Made by a program: the position numbers and the translations under genes. Positions 12,835-23,005 of a stretch of DNA of 64,000 nucleotides are shown here, in pieces. The DNA lies in contig CM060195.1 in assembly GCA_030549335.1 (NCBI GenBank), positions 13,731,501 to 13,795,500 on the forward strand, given 5' to 3'. The notes beneath the pieces were generated by a model that searched no databases, had not been told where the DNA came from, and saw only the letters and a program-made list of their open reading frames with translations. The DNA is from Pontederia crassipes (Eukaryota; Streptophyta; Magnoliopsida; Commelinales; Pontederiaceae). Each line of letters begins with the position of its first letter. Positions within the stretch are counted from its first letter, which is position 1.

Positions 12835-13247
12835 CACTTTAAGAGCAACTGCCTTGGGATATGTCGATAAAAAACTCGCTACATAGACCACCCAGTGCAG
12901 TATGAATAATCACATGAGTACCGGATCAACGAAAAAATAGCAATCAGTAGTGAAACTGGCTGTCAATAAACAAAAGTCCACGCTGCACTTGTGAACTCAA
13001 CATTGATATCTTTGTTATCAGGACATCATGCTTTACTTTCTTTTTGAGATGAAATTGGAGGAATTTAAAAATGTCTTGCGCCTAAACACCTTCATTAAGC
13101 TGGGTCATTTGGAAAGGTGAGGAGGCACTTGAGTAGTGAGTGTATAGTTTGAATGCCGAGAAGAGTAATTGGCTAACATGGTGGAAATTTAAGGTTTTAT
13201 CTTGAACATTACTTGAGGACAAGCGAACATCCAAGCTTGGGGGAGTT

Positions 13248-14344
13248 TGATCATCTCTTATTTTTACTTATGTTCATCACGATAAATCTGCCACCTTTGC
13301 ACGGTAACATTTATTAAATCTACAAAATTTGAGCTATTATCTGATCTTTTTTAATTAGTCTAGGGAAATTAATTACTTTTTGAAATTTGAACTTAAACGA
13401 GAGAGAAAAAGAGGGGAGAAAAGGAGGAGGCATTCCGGAGGAGGAGGGCGAAGAGCAGGAGGCTGAAGGCGAGAAGAAGAAAGAGAGAATGGGGAAGATG
13501 TTGAAAAACATTTGAAGAATATCAAAGTCTATGTCTGACTAATTCAAACTTCTTTTGGGGTGTAATTGTGCCAATGCTGTGGTTTTGATTTCTCTTCTGC
13601 CGTACTTCTAAACATCTAGTATATTATGCTTTTGTTGGATTGCAATTTCCTTGATCATATTTAATCTCCATTAGATTGAAAGATCTACTTATTACTGCCA
13701 TTTTGTCTCATTCGAGTGAAGGGATAGATTGTATCTTCTTACAGTACTTCATTAGTGTAACCTTCGTCAATTACAAGCGGCTGAGAAGCCTACTTTGATA
13801 ACTATTGTGAGGCGAGAGTCCATAGTAGTGACTAGTTGTTTTAGATTCATTTCAATTCATTGGATTAGAATTGCAAGATCGTGTTCCGATGATCGAGAGA
13901 TCAATTTCTTTTTTTAATAGGACGAGAGATCAACTAATAAGATATTTCTAATCTATTTATTAACGGCTTACCCCTTGTAAACTTGAAGAGAGATCGATGG
14001 GTTTAGGGAGCGAGTAGTTGATTTACAATATAATGATCGAGAGATCATTTACCTCATGATAGGGATTAAAACTTACGACATTAACCAATTAATCACAAAG
14101 GAGTCCTTTCTTCTGAATTCTAGTTTATGTCTTATTTGTTCTTTTACTTTATTTTTTTTCAATTACATGACAGTTTTCGAGATATAACGGGCTAACATTC
14201 CGATCTAAATCAACGGGGTTACGAAACTCGTGGTTCCTACTCGACCTGTATACTTGCAGTAGTATGAACTCTAGAGTAGAACTTAAATACAACTAGAACT
14301 ATACTGACCGGTGTGAAATATCACATCTTCTAAAGTTCACATCA
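13248..14344 (+). repeat. Left LTR of the Athila/Tat-like element
   Basis: It begins TGATCATCTCTTATTTTTAC after the purine tract at 13236-13245 and ends near ...AAAGTTCACATCA. It pairs over its whole length with 16153-17245. By eye the two differ by roughly one base in ten, so they are not recent. A purine-rich block at about 13400-13500 gives spurious frames. Confidence 0.75.
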
Positions 14345-14347
14345 AGT

Positions 14348-14367
14348 TTTTGATGTCGTTGTTGGGA
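14348..14367 (+). promoter_or_regulatory. Degenerate primer-binding site
   Basis: The sequence just after the left LTR reads TTTTGATGTCGTTGTTGGGA. This resembles the TGGCGCCGTTGCCGGGGA site seen in Athila/Tat retroelements, usually assigned to tRNA-Asp, with several transitions. Confidence 0.6.
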
Positions 14368-14450
14368 ATTTAGATCATCGTTTTCCATTTATATCCTCTG
14401 TTATTTATCTTCTTTAGCATCATAATCTCAATCACTCATCTTTTAATCCT

Positions 14451-15150
14451 TTGGTTTCAGAAGAATTGTATATGCCCAGGGCTATTCACAAGCAATTGCT
14501 TGAATTAGATCCTGAGATCGACCAAACTTTCAAAAGAAGAGTGCAAGAAAATAGGAGCATAACACCTTTAACTGAAGAAATAAGTCGCACTCAATCGATA
14601 GAAATTGAACCAAACTCTGATTCAGAAGGAGAAAAGATGGCTCAGCAACAAGAACAACAACGACCTCTGGTTCCTTCCTTAGATGAACTCTATACCCCTA
14701 CTACAAATGGATTGAAGTCAGCTATTCAAGCCAACAATTTTGAATTAAAATCCTCTTTGATCTCGACAATTCAGCAAAACAATTTAGAGGAACCCTAGAT
14801 GAAGATCCAAATCAACACCTCAAGGATTTCTTAGAAATATGTGAAACAACAAAGTTAAACGGAGTCTCACTAGAAGCACTCAGACTAAGAGTCTTTTCTT
14901 TTTTCTCTAAGAGGTAAGGCCAAAGAATGGCTACAGTTCCTTGAACCAAGAGAACTAACGACATGGGAACAATTGGTGAAGGCTTTTCTATCTGAATATT
15001 TTCCTCCAAGCAAGACAATCAGAATCAGGAATTAAGTCATTAGATTTATCCAAAAGGACCAAGAGACGCTTTACGAAGCTTGGCAAAGATTCAGGGCATT
15101 GCTAAGATCATGTCCACACCATGGTTTGAGTAAATGAATTTTAGTTCAGT
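14451..15150 (+). pseudogene. Athila-type gag relic
   Basis: The first part is an open stretch of about 115 codons (14451-14798) with an acidic region, a Gln-rich patch (MAQQQEQQRP) and FELKSSLISTIQQN. Alternate frames then continue with EDPNQHLKDFLEICETTKLNGVSLEALRLRVFSF, AWQRF-like and CPHHGLSK-like segments to about 15130. This is the order of plant gypsy Gag (Retrotrans_gag family), which packages retroelement RNA. At least two frameshifts and several stops break it. The ATG at 14451 is simply the first in the frame and may not be the native start. No zinc knuckle or protease follows. Confidence 0.75.
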
Positions 15151-16152
15151 CCTTCCACAATTGATTAAATTTCACTTCCAAGATGGCACTAAACAATTTC
15201 TACTATTTTCTCTTTACTTATTGTTGTGTACTAGTTACTTTAATCCTTACTGCTATGCCATAACTTTCTTTTCAAAATTACTCTACCTTTAAAATTTGAA
15301 ATATTTTTCATGAAAGTTGAAACACTTTTTATGATATTTGAGAAGTAGGAGATCTTTTTTTTACTCCCCCATAATCTCGGCCCTTTGTTTCTCTCTTAAG
15401 TCATTCTCAAGGACACCCTGTCAAACTGATGAAATTCGAAGCACCTCATGACTACCATTCATTATTCTAATTGTTGGGTCATGGCTTGAAGAAAGTAGCT
15501 AAGTAAAACTTTAGAATCTTGATGACTAATCCTATTCACGCTCAAACTTTATTTCTACTAAGCATGTTAATAATTATATCTCTGTTGAATGCTCTAGTGC
15601 AGCTAAGCTTAGAAAAAGTATAAAGAAGTGAAATCAAAGTCAAAAAAAGAGGGCTGATATAGCCCCATAAGGTAAAAAAGAGTGTACTCCAGAACCAAGA
15701 TGAGTCTAGGTGACTAGGTCTGTAGGGGCTCATGTCTGACAACCTAAGAGCAACTGTCATGGGATCTATCGATAAAAAATCCACTACATGGACCATCTAG
15801 TGCACTATGAATAATCACATGAGTACCAGATCAACGAAAAAAATAGCAATCAATAGTGAAACTGCCTGTCAATAAACAAAAGCCCATGCTTCACTTGTGA
15901 AATTAACATTGATATCTTTATTATCATACCATCATGCTTTACTTTCTTTTTGAGCTGAAATTGGAGGAATTTAAAAATGTCTTGCGCCTAAACACCTTCA
16001 CTAAGCTGGGTCATGTGGAAAGGTGAGGAGACACTTGAGTAGTGAGTGTATAGTTTGAATGCCGAGAAGAGTAATTGGCTAACATGGTGGAAATTTAAGG
16101 TTTTACTTGAACATTGCTTGAGGACAAGCGAACATCCAAGCTTGGGGGAGTT
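15151..16152 (+). mobile_element. 3' internal region of the Athila/Tat-like element
   Basis: Non-coding sequence between the gag relic and the right LTR, ending in the purine tract CTTGGGGGAG (16141-16150). From about 15745 it duplicates 12835-13247. No pol or env-like frame is visible. Confidence 0.55.
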
Positions 16153-17245
16153 TGATCATCTCTTATTTTACTTATGATCATCACGATAAATCCGTCACCT
16201 TTGCACGGAAATATTTATTATATCTACAAAATTTGAACTATTATTTGATCTTTTTGAATTAGTCTAGGGGAACTAGCTACTTTTTAAAATTTGATCTTAA
16301 ACAAGAGAGAAAAAGAGTGGAAAAAAGGAGGAGGCATTCCGGAGGAGGAGGGTGAAGAGCAGGAGGCTGAAGGCGAGAAGAAGAAAGAGAGAATGGGGAA
16401 GATGTCGAAAAACATTCGAAGAATATCAAGTTTATGTCTAACTAATTCAAACTTCTTTTGTGGTGTAATTGTGTCGGTGCTGTGATTTTGATTTCTCTGC
16501 TGCCGTACTTCTAGATCTAGTTTACTATGATTTTGTTGGATTGCAATTTCCTTGATCATATTTAATCTCCATTAGATTGAAAGATCTACTTATTACTACC
16601 ATTTTGTCTCATTCGAGAGAAGGGAGAGATTGTATCTTCTTGCAGTACTTCATTAGTGCAACCTTCGTCAATTACAAGCGACAAAGAAGCCTACTTTGAT
16701 AACTATTGTGAGGTGAGAGTTCATAGTAGTGACTAGTTGTTTTAGATTTGTTTCAATTGATTGGATTAGAATTGTAAGATTGCATTCCGACGATCGAGAG
16801 ATCAATTTCTTTTCTGATTAGGATGACAGATCAAATAATCAGATATTTCTAATCCATTTATTAACAGCTTACCCCTTGTAAACTCAAAGAGAGATCGATG
16901 GGTTTAGGGAGGAGTAGTTGATTTACAAGATAATGATCGAGAGATCATTTACCTCACGACAGAGATTAAAACTTGCGGCATTAACCAATTCATCACAAAG
17001 GAGTCCTTTCTTCTTAATTCTAGTTTCTGTCTTATTTGTTCATTTACTTTATTTTTGTTTTTTTTAATTACGTGACAATTTTCAAGATACAACGGGTTAA
17101 CATTCTGATCTAAATCAATGGGGTTACGACACTCGTGGTTCCTACTCGACCTATATACTTACAGTAGTATGAACTCTAGAGTAGAATTTAAATACGACTA
17201 GAACTATTTTGACCGGTGTGAAATATCACATCTTCTAAAGTTCAC
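16153..17245 (+). repeat. Right LTR of the Athila/Tat-like element
   Basis: It begins TGATCATCTCTTATTTTAC and is collinear with 13248-14344. It ends abruptly at about 17245, inside sequence that on the minus strand encodes a chromovirus protease. Confidence 0.75.
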
Positions 17246-18246
17246 CATATTGAACATGGCATTAGTCTTCTTTAGTGGCAACTTCAGCTTCTTGGCGGCC
17301 ACTTTTGACACGAACAATTTTGATGCTCCCGTGTCAATGAGGGCGTTGAACACTTGCCGTTCAGCTCGATGTCCACATGAAGTCGAGTAGCCGATGAGGA
17401 ACCCTTCGAGGCGTTGATGGTGCTGAGAATGTGCATCGAACTGAGACATGCCTCCTACTTCTCCTTCTCGTCGGGATAATACATGGCGTTGACTGTCGCC
17501 TTCTGCGGAAAATCGCTTGTCCAATGTGGACCCTTGCAAATGTAGCATGGCTTTCGTGGTTCTCCATCCCTTTTAAATCTGACATTGTTGGGCCTCCTAT
17601 ATTGATATCCCTTCCCCTTATCTTTATAGTGCGGACTGCCTCCTTGCGACTTTGGCTTCTCTCCCCCACCATTACCATTGCCCGAGGGCTTTGGTGGTGG
17701 GGCGCTCATTTTGGCATACTCCATGAGCAACTCGGCAACGACGACTAGCGAGTGAAGGTTGGAGCAGTTTCGTTGCTCCAACTCTGTTCTAGCCCAAGGC
17801 TTTAAACCCTTCATGAGGACCACCAACAACGTGTCTTCGTCCACCTGGGAGTTCTGTAGGCGGAGCTCGATGAACTCTTTCACGTACTTCTTCAATGTTC
17901 CTTTCTGACAAATGTTGAACAATGCAATCTTGGCCTCCAATTTTGACTTCGCAGGATAGAAGTAGTTGGTAAGTTGCCTTTTGAAGTCGTCCCACCTCTC
18001 AATGGGATCGACGTTGCCACGTTTCATATCGTCGCAATGACACCACCACCATAGACTCGTCGCATCTTGCAAGTAGAAGGAAGCGGTCTTCACCATCCTC
18101 GCTTCTGACGTCCAAGGTCTCTATGTACCATCGGACGTTCCACAGAAAGTCGTTGATCTCCTTTGTCGACCTCTCGCCTTTGTAGGGCCTCGGCTTTGGT
18201 ACGTCAATTATTGGCTCATGCGGGGTGGACGTCTCGGGACGTCACC
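17246..18246 (-). pseudogene. Chromovirus Gag C-terminal part and start of protease
   Basis: The main open stretch (18096-17455 on the minus strand) has W-DFKRQLTNYFYP, KSKLEAKIALFNICQKGTLKKYVKEFIEL and GLKPWARTELEQRN, which are hallmarks of the Retrotrans_gag domain. A Pro/Gly/Lys-rich linker and a zinc knuckle CYICKGPHWTSDFP follow. The knuckle should be CX2CX4HX4C, but the last Cys is Phe here. An overlapping frame (about 17380-17246) holds NALIDTGASKLFVS, a retropepsin active-site loop (DTGA). The protease breaks off at the Athila LTR. A frame change separates the knuckle from the protease. The first part of gag lies beyond the CACTA insertion, at 20841-21140. Confidence 0.82.
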
Positions 18247-20840
18247 CACTACAAGAAAAGGGGGCTTTAACGACCAACTATTAATGTCGAGACAAAAAAA
18301 GTGGCCATTATAAATAGTCAATAGTGACGAGAAAAAAATATGGACATTATTAAACATATTATTAGTGAAAGAGAAAATTGCTCGTCACAAAAATGTAATT
18401 TCCGGTTGTTAAAAGTGATTATTAATGACCATGAAATTTTATCGCCATTAATTATTTATAAATTAAGATGAAGTAGATGTGCAATTAATATTTTATTTGG
18501 TGGGACTAAATATTTCTCTCTATTAATTTTTCAGGCAATACCAATTTTAAAAAATAAATTAGTTTATGTATTTATATAGTTAACTTAATTACATGTTATA
18601 AAATTCGATTGAAAGAAAAAAAGTATAATAGAATCTTTTTCATAAAAATATGATATAAAATTCATTAGAAAAACCTAATTCCTTCCTTTCCTTTGGCCGC
18701 TAGCGAAGCTTCATCTTCCTCAGGTAAGCTTTCCTGCCGAGTGGTCCCCTTTCTCCTTTGCAGTTCGGCAGATGCACGTCCTTCTCCCCCTTTCCTCCGC
18801 GCCGCGCGCTAGCCGTCCTCCCCCCACCTTTGGTTCCTTCCCCGACATTGCCGGACAACAGCTGTTCCCACCCCCCGGACAACAGTGTGCCAGCCATCGT
18901 CGGTAGGTGGTGAACGCACCATCGTCCTTTTTCCCCTTCCCCACGCGCCGCACGCCAATCATCCTCCCCACCACTGGACAACAGCCATCCCCCTCCCCCC
19001 GTGCGCGTGCGAGCTGTCCCCCCGCCTCTGGTCCCCCTTCTCGGTGCCGCCGGACAACAGAGAGATTTCTGATCCTAGGGTTCGTCTTGGAGTTAAGATC
19101 AATTTCTTATCATCATTTTTTTGTTCATTCCCCTTTCGAAATGTTCTTTTTTCATCGTGTATTGAACTGCCGCTTCTGTTTTAGGTTTTCTTTTGTGTGA
19201 TTCGCGTTGCCTCTTCTTAATAATCCTGGGGGATGATTATGTTTGGATTCACGCATGTTATCTCGTGTGTCAAATTATTTGTTTGACACAAGCTCTGATT
19301 CAATCTTTCATGAGCAACCCTGTTCCTGTTCCTGACCCTGAGCATGATAGATCGTAGTTATAAATTCAGCTTAACTCCAAATATTCTAAAGAGAAACGTG
19401 TCTTAATAGAATAAATTTGAGATAATGACTTCCGTGAGAAGCCCCTATATATAATATATCTTTTCTGCTACAACATGAAGTTTCTAAAATATTAGATGTC
19501 GTATTGTAAGGTACTTCATCAAGCTATTTTTGCATGTATCAATTACTTTCTTTCTTCCAAGTGTAGGAAGTTCGGACATAATGGTTGCATTTTCTGATGT
19601 TTTGCTGATTTCATCTATTATCAAAGCTAAAAGTTATTGTAGTCACAAAGAAACGGCTAATAAAACATATGAACAAAGGAGCTCATCTTAGTGAAGACAA
19701 GTCGCATTGCAGGATTAGTTAATTAGGAGTGGAAGGTGTCTTGTTACAGTTATTAAGTGATGGCTGGAAAATGTTAGCTCATCTTAGTTAAGAAAAGCTG
19801 CATTATCAAACTACTTATTTTGAAATGGAAGATGTGGCATGATTTTGAAGTGAGTATATGAAATTCTCTTCAGCAAATAGAAACTTAACCTAATAGAGTA
19901 TACTTCATATAATGAACTTTGGTAAGAAGCTATGATATGACAAAAGATTGCAAATTTTACAACTTTAACTCTAAGTTATTATACAGCAAGGTACTGCTGA
20001 GCCAAAAATTTGTCAAGGTACTGGTATGCTATGTATTATCTACTATATCATGATTTGTTATTTAACTAAAATTGTTTTACTTTTTATTTCGATTGCAATG
20101 AAAATTGCATGTGCTTCTCTGCTATATCATGTTTATACCCAACTTTAATGTTTACAGTTGATAGTGGAATCATATTGTGTCTGCAAAGTTCTGCCATGCT
20201 TATTGCTCTAACAACCTTCTGTCAACTAAATGGTCATTATATGGATTTAACGGCCATTTTTTCTGGTCATGGATGACTTTTAACGACAGAATTATTCGCC
20301 GCTGAAGATTATCAACGACAAAGATATTTCTCACCATTAATGTATGCGACGACCAACTAAATGGTCCTTAAATGAATTTAACGGCCGATTTTTTTCTGGT
20401 CATTAATGACGTTTAACGACGGGATTATTAGCCGCTGAAGATTATCAATGACAAAGATATTTCTCGTCATTAATGTATTCGACGACCAACTAAATGATCC
20501 TTATATGAATTTAACGGCCGGATTTTTTCTGGTCATTGATGACTTTTAACGACGGGATTACTAGCCGCTGAAAATTATTAACGACGAAGATATTTCTCGT
20601 TATTAATGACTTCGACGACCAACTAAATGGTTCTTATTTGGATTTAATGACCAGTTTTATTCCGGTCGTTAATGACGTTTAACGGCCGACACTTTTAAGC
20701 CGTCATTATTGACTTTTAACGGCGGCACCTATAACGATCGGTGACGACGGAAAATGCTGGTCGCTAATGACCAATAACGACCGGATTTTGATTATTAACG
20801 ACCAGTTTTCCATTCTTTAATGATGTGTTTTCTTGTAGTG
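18247..20840. mobile_element. Non-autonomous CACTA (En/Spm) element, 2594 bp
   Basis: Both ends carry CACTACAAGAAAA as a perfect 13-bp inverted repeat. ACC occurs just outside each end (18244-18246 and 20841-20843), giving the 3-bp target duplication. It sits inside the chromovirus gag. The right subterminal region has four tandem units of about 130 bp (starting near 20225, 20354, 20485 and 20619) that share an AACTAAATGGTC phrase and a TTTAACGACGGGATTA phrase. The left end has shorter AACGACCA-type motifs. A CT-rich GC-rich block (18690-19080) resembles the leader of autonomous relatives. No TNP2 or TNPA sequence remains, so it looks like a deletion derivative. Its motif family resembles the CACTA end at 41344. 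Confidence 0.93.
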
Positions 20841-21140
20841 ACCCATATCCATAGCATCACTTGAGCTTTTCCCGTATGGTCTTGAGCTCTTGTTCCATCT
20901 CGAACCTCATGTTTGAGAGACCATTGTCTAAGTTCTCCCATAAGTCCATGATTGTCCTCCATGGACTCGAGCTGTGTATATAATGACATCATCTTGTCCC
21001 CGCACCATTGTGATGTCCACCGTCTTCTCCAACTTCCGCTCGTGCATTGCGAGTTGATCTTACATCTCGCCAACGTCCAGTTGGAACTGGCTGAGGCGTT
21101 GCTCGAAGGCAATCATGACGTCCTTCGAGCGGGCGTGCCC
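20841..21140 (-). pseudogene. Chromovirus Gag N-terminal part
   Basis: Minus-strand translation gives MIAFEQRLSQFQLDVGEM, a stop, then DQLAMHERKLEKTVDITMV. This is a helical, charged segment just downstream of the primer site and the likely start of Gag. Further stops follow before the CACTA insertion at 20840. The reading continues on the far side at 18246. No function is retained. Confidence 0.6.
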
Positions 21141-21248
21141 TCGCTCTGGGCGGCCCTTCTCAGGTGCGGCAAGTTCATTGTCATCTCCAAGTTTGATGTC
21201 ATTCCTTCTTGATCGTCGAACATCAACCTGAGCAGTCCCAGAAAAGTT

Positions 21249-21260
21249 GCTCTGATACCA
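21249..21260 (-). promoter_or_regulatory. Initiator-Met primer-binding site (chromovirus)
   Basis: The minus strand reads TGGTATCAGAGC, the standard site for tRNA-iMet priming of plant LTR retroelements, a few bases after the 5' LTR end. Confidence 0.85.
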
Positions 21261-21263
21261 ACT

Positions 21264-21860
21264 TGTCATGGGGTCATTTTTTGCTCGATCGACTCGTGCG
21301 GCGCCTAGACGCGTCCAATGTCTAGGCAAGCTCTTTTGAGCGCTTTTCGAAATCTTGCTTATACCACTTTATCGATGCCATAGTTTTTGGGACGCTTGAT
21401 CCCGAGCGGACGCTTCGGTGGAGGCGTTTGTGAATAAATGGGCACCTAAGCGGAATGCTCGATCGCTTGGGACGCTTTGTGGGTTTCCACCCCATGCTTG
21501 AGGCACCGTGCTAGATAATGGAAAGCTTTAAAATCTTTGTTGAGTAATAGAATGATTACAAAGGCTTTGGGGGGAGCTCTAGCGGTCTCCCCTTACTATA
21601 CCTTCCTTGAGGCACCGTGCTAGATAATGGAAAGCTTTAAAATCTTTGTTGAGTAATAGAATGATTACAAAGGCTTTGGGGGGAGCTCTAGCGGTCTCCC
21701 CTTACTATACCTTCAGCTCTAGGGGGTGCACTTTTCTAAAGTGCATATTACAAAAATGCCACTCACACTTCAAAATAAAACTAAGTACAAAAGTGAATTG
21801 AAAAGGAAAATACAATGAAATAAGATAACTCGACGGTCCACGAGGAAAACCCTCGGGACA
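21264..21860 (-). repeat. 5' LTR of the minus-strand chromovirus
   Basis: On the minus strand it starts TGTCCCGAGGG at 21860 and ends next to the primer site. About 597 bp long, enlarged by a 109-bp tandem duplication. It is inserted in a Tekay-like LTR fragment, which abuts at 21861. Confidence 0.78.
21497..21714. repeat. Perfect 109-bp tandem duplication in the LTR
   Basis: The segments 21497-21605 and 21606-21714 are identical by direct reading, both running from CTTGAGGCACCG to ACTATACCTTC. The plus-strand LTR at 11940-12255 has one copy. Confidence 0.92.
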
Positions 21861-22432
21861 TATTGAACCCTTTTAGGTCGTATTTGACTCGCGTTTTACA
21901 AATTTTTTTGGATGAAACTTTGGGAAAATATAATACAAAGCAACCTAAAGGTTTCAGTTCATGATCTATAGACAAATAGGCATCAACAACATATTAAAGT
22001 GATATAAAATCATCCTTGCTTGAGATCTAGGGTTCATCCCTAAAATATGATCTTACAATATGGAACTCTAGCATATGAATCTAAAAATGATAATTCAAGA
22101 ACATAAATCACATATGAAAACCTTTTAGATCTAATGCATAATGTGACTCTCATTCACAATTCCTACCAAGGACTAGGATGTCCTTGGATCTCTCAATCCA
22201 AACATGCAAATATTGAGAGGGGAAAGAGGGGTTGAAACCCCTTTACATACATTGATCCTATCCTTTTCCTTTTCCTTCCTCTTCCTCTTCCTTTTCTTCT
22301 TCCTTGTTCCTCAGGTTGTCCTTTCTCAAACCGCCGTCAAGAGTAAAACATGAGAGGTTTAAGTCTTTATATAGAAGAATCATTTGGCCCAAAAGTCTAA
22401 TATACCCCTTATTAAAAATTTGGGGTGTTACA
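21861..22432 (-). mobile_element. Tekay-like family LTR fragment (minus)
   Basis: On the minus strand it begins TGTAACACCCCAAATT at 22432, the same start as the solo LTR at 50872. A CTATATAAAG TATA box (about 22356-22365) follows, then an AG-rich leader and a CTCTCAATATTTGCATG-like stretch. It is cut at 21860 by the chromovirus insertion. The same family recurs at 29028-30336. Confidence 0.75.
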
Positions 22433-22791
22433 AATGAAACTAGCATCATTACAAATATATGACATTAAAGCATGCAAGAAAAAATCGGTTACAACTGTTC
22501 AGTATGATGATTTTCATCTACATTTATTAGGGTGTGGACAAAAGTGGGAGAATGTTAGGGAAGAGAGATTTAAAAGATTTTAAAAATTTAAAAACTCCAT
22601 AAAAATAGTAATGAAGGAAAGAGAAGCAATTTAACTATTTACAAAATTGGCATTCAATCCTCAGAAAAGTATATATATACATATATATTGCATGAAATTT
22701 CTATTGGTTTAAGTCACCAAACCTTTATCTTTTCAAGAAATTTTTTTTGGGTGAAGGAAAGCATCGATAAAAAAATTATTGTTTCTAATAT
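22433..22791. other. Spacer between LTR fragment and Mutator-like element
   Basis: AT-rich DNA with a (TA)n-rich patch at 22671-22688. No gene or element end is recognised apart from the target duplication that follows. Confidence 0.4.
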
Positions 22792-22800
22792 AAAGCTATT
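22792..22800. repeat. 9-bp target duplication of the MULE, left copy
   Basis: AAAGCTATT, identical to 28760-28768. Confidence 0.9.
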
Positions 22801-23005
22801 GGAAAATGGGGGTCCTCCCTACTTAAGTAGGGGGGACTATCCCTCCTATTTCGCTAGCCGCCGGATGAAGAGGATGGGCATCCAACAGCTAGCGCAGATC
22901 CACTCTTGCTGAAGGATTGAACCATGGTCGATTTATCACGGGGCCGGTTCATTTCATCCGGTTCACGCATGTACAACCTGTTAACCCTAAAAGAATAACT
23001 CATCG
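22801..23005 (+). repeat. MULE left terminal inverted repeat
   Basis: About 200 bp, nearly complementary to 28553-28759. Shared blocks include GGATGAAGAGGATGGGCATCC, CTCTTGCTGAAGGATTGAACCA, GGTTCACGCATGTACAACCT and ACCCTAAAAGAATAACT. Weaker similarity continues past a CTCATGACGGC phrase. Confidence 0.9.

Larger units (their letters stand above)
12835..17245 (+). mobile_element. Athila/Tat-like Ty3/gypsy element, rearranged and internally deleted
   Basis: Two direct LTRs of about 1.09 kb (13248-14344 and 16153-17245) flank a short internal region with a gag relic. The primer site resembles that of Athila/Tat elements. The 400 bp left of the left LTR (12835-13247) repeats the 400 bp left of the right LTR (about 15745-16152), including the purine tract CTTGGGGGAG. 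The order is therefore 3'-internal, LTR, internal, LTR. That is expected after recombination between elements sharing LTRs, not from a single clean insertion. No matching target duplication can be assigned. Protease, reverse transcriptase and integrase are absent. Confidence 0.75.
17246..21860 (-). mobile_element. 5' half of a minus-strand chromovirus, split by a CACTA insertion
   Basis: Read on the minus strand, the order is 5' LTR (21860 to about 21264), initiator-Met primer site (21249-21260), gag, then the start of protease, cut off at 17246 by the Athila-like LTR. The CACTA element at 18247-20840 interrupts gag. The LTR matches the plus-strand LTR at 11940-12255, so the two chromovirus pieces are the same family in opposite orientation. 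Together they show the 5' half and the 3' end of such an element with no reverse transcriptase between them. Confidence 0.82.

Noticed and set aside
16284..16559. 91-codon minus-strand frame, with its twin at 13320-13511
   Set aside because: Both lie in the purine-rich block of the Athila-like LTR and differ as LTR copies do. Not a gene.
20220..20830. Regular repeats with spacers that might suggest a CRISPR-like array
   Set aside because: The units are about 130 bp, diverged, and are CACTA subterminal repeats in plant DNA. No CRISPR features.
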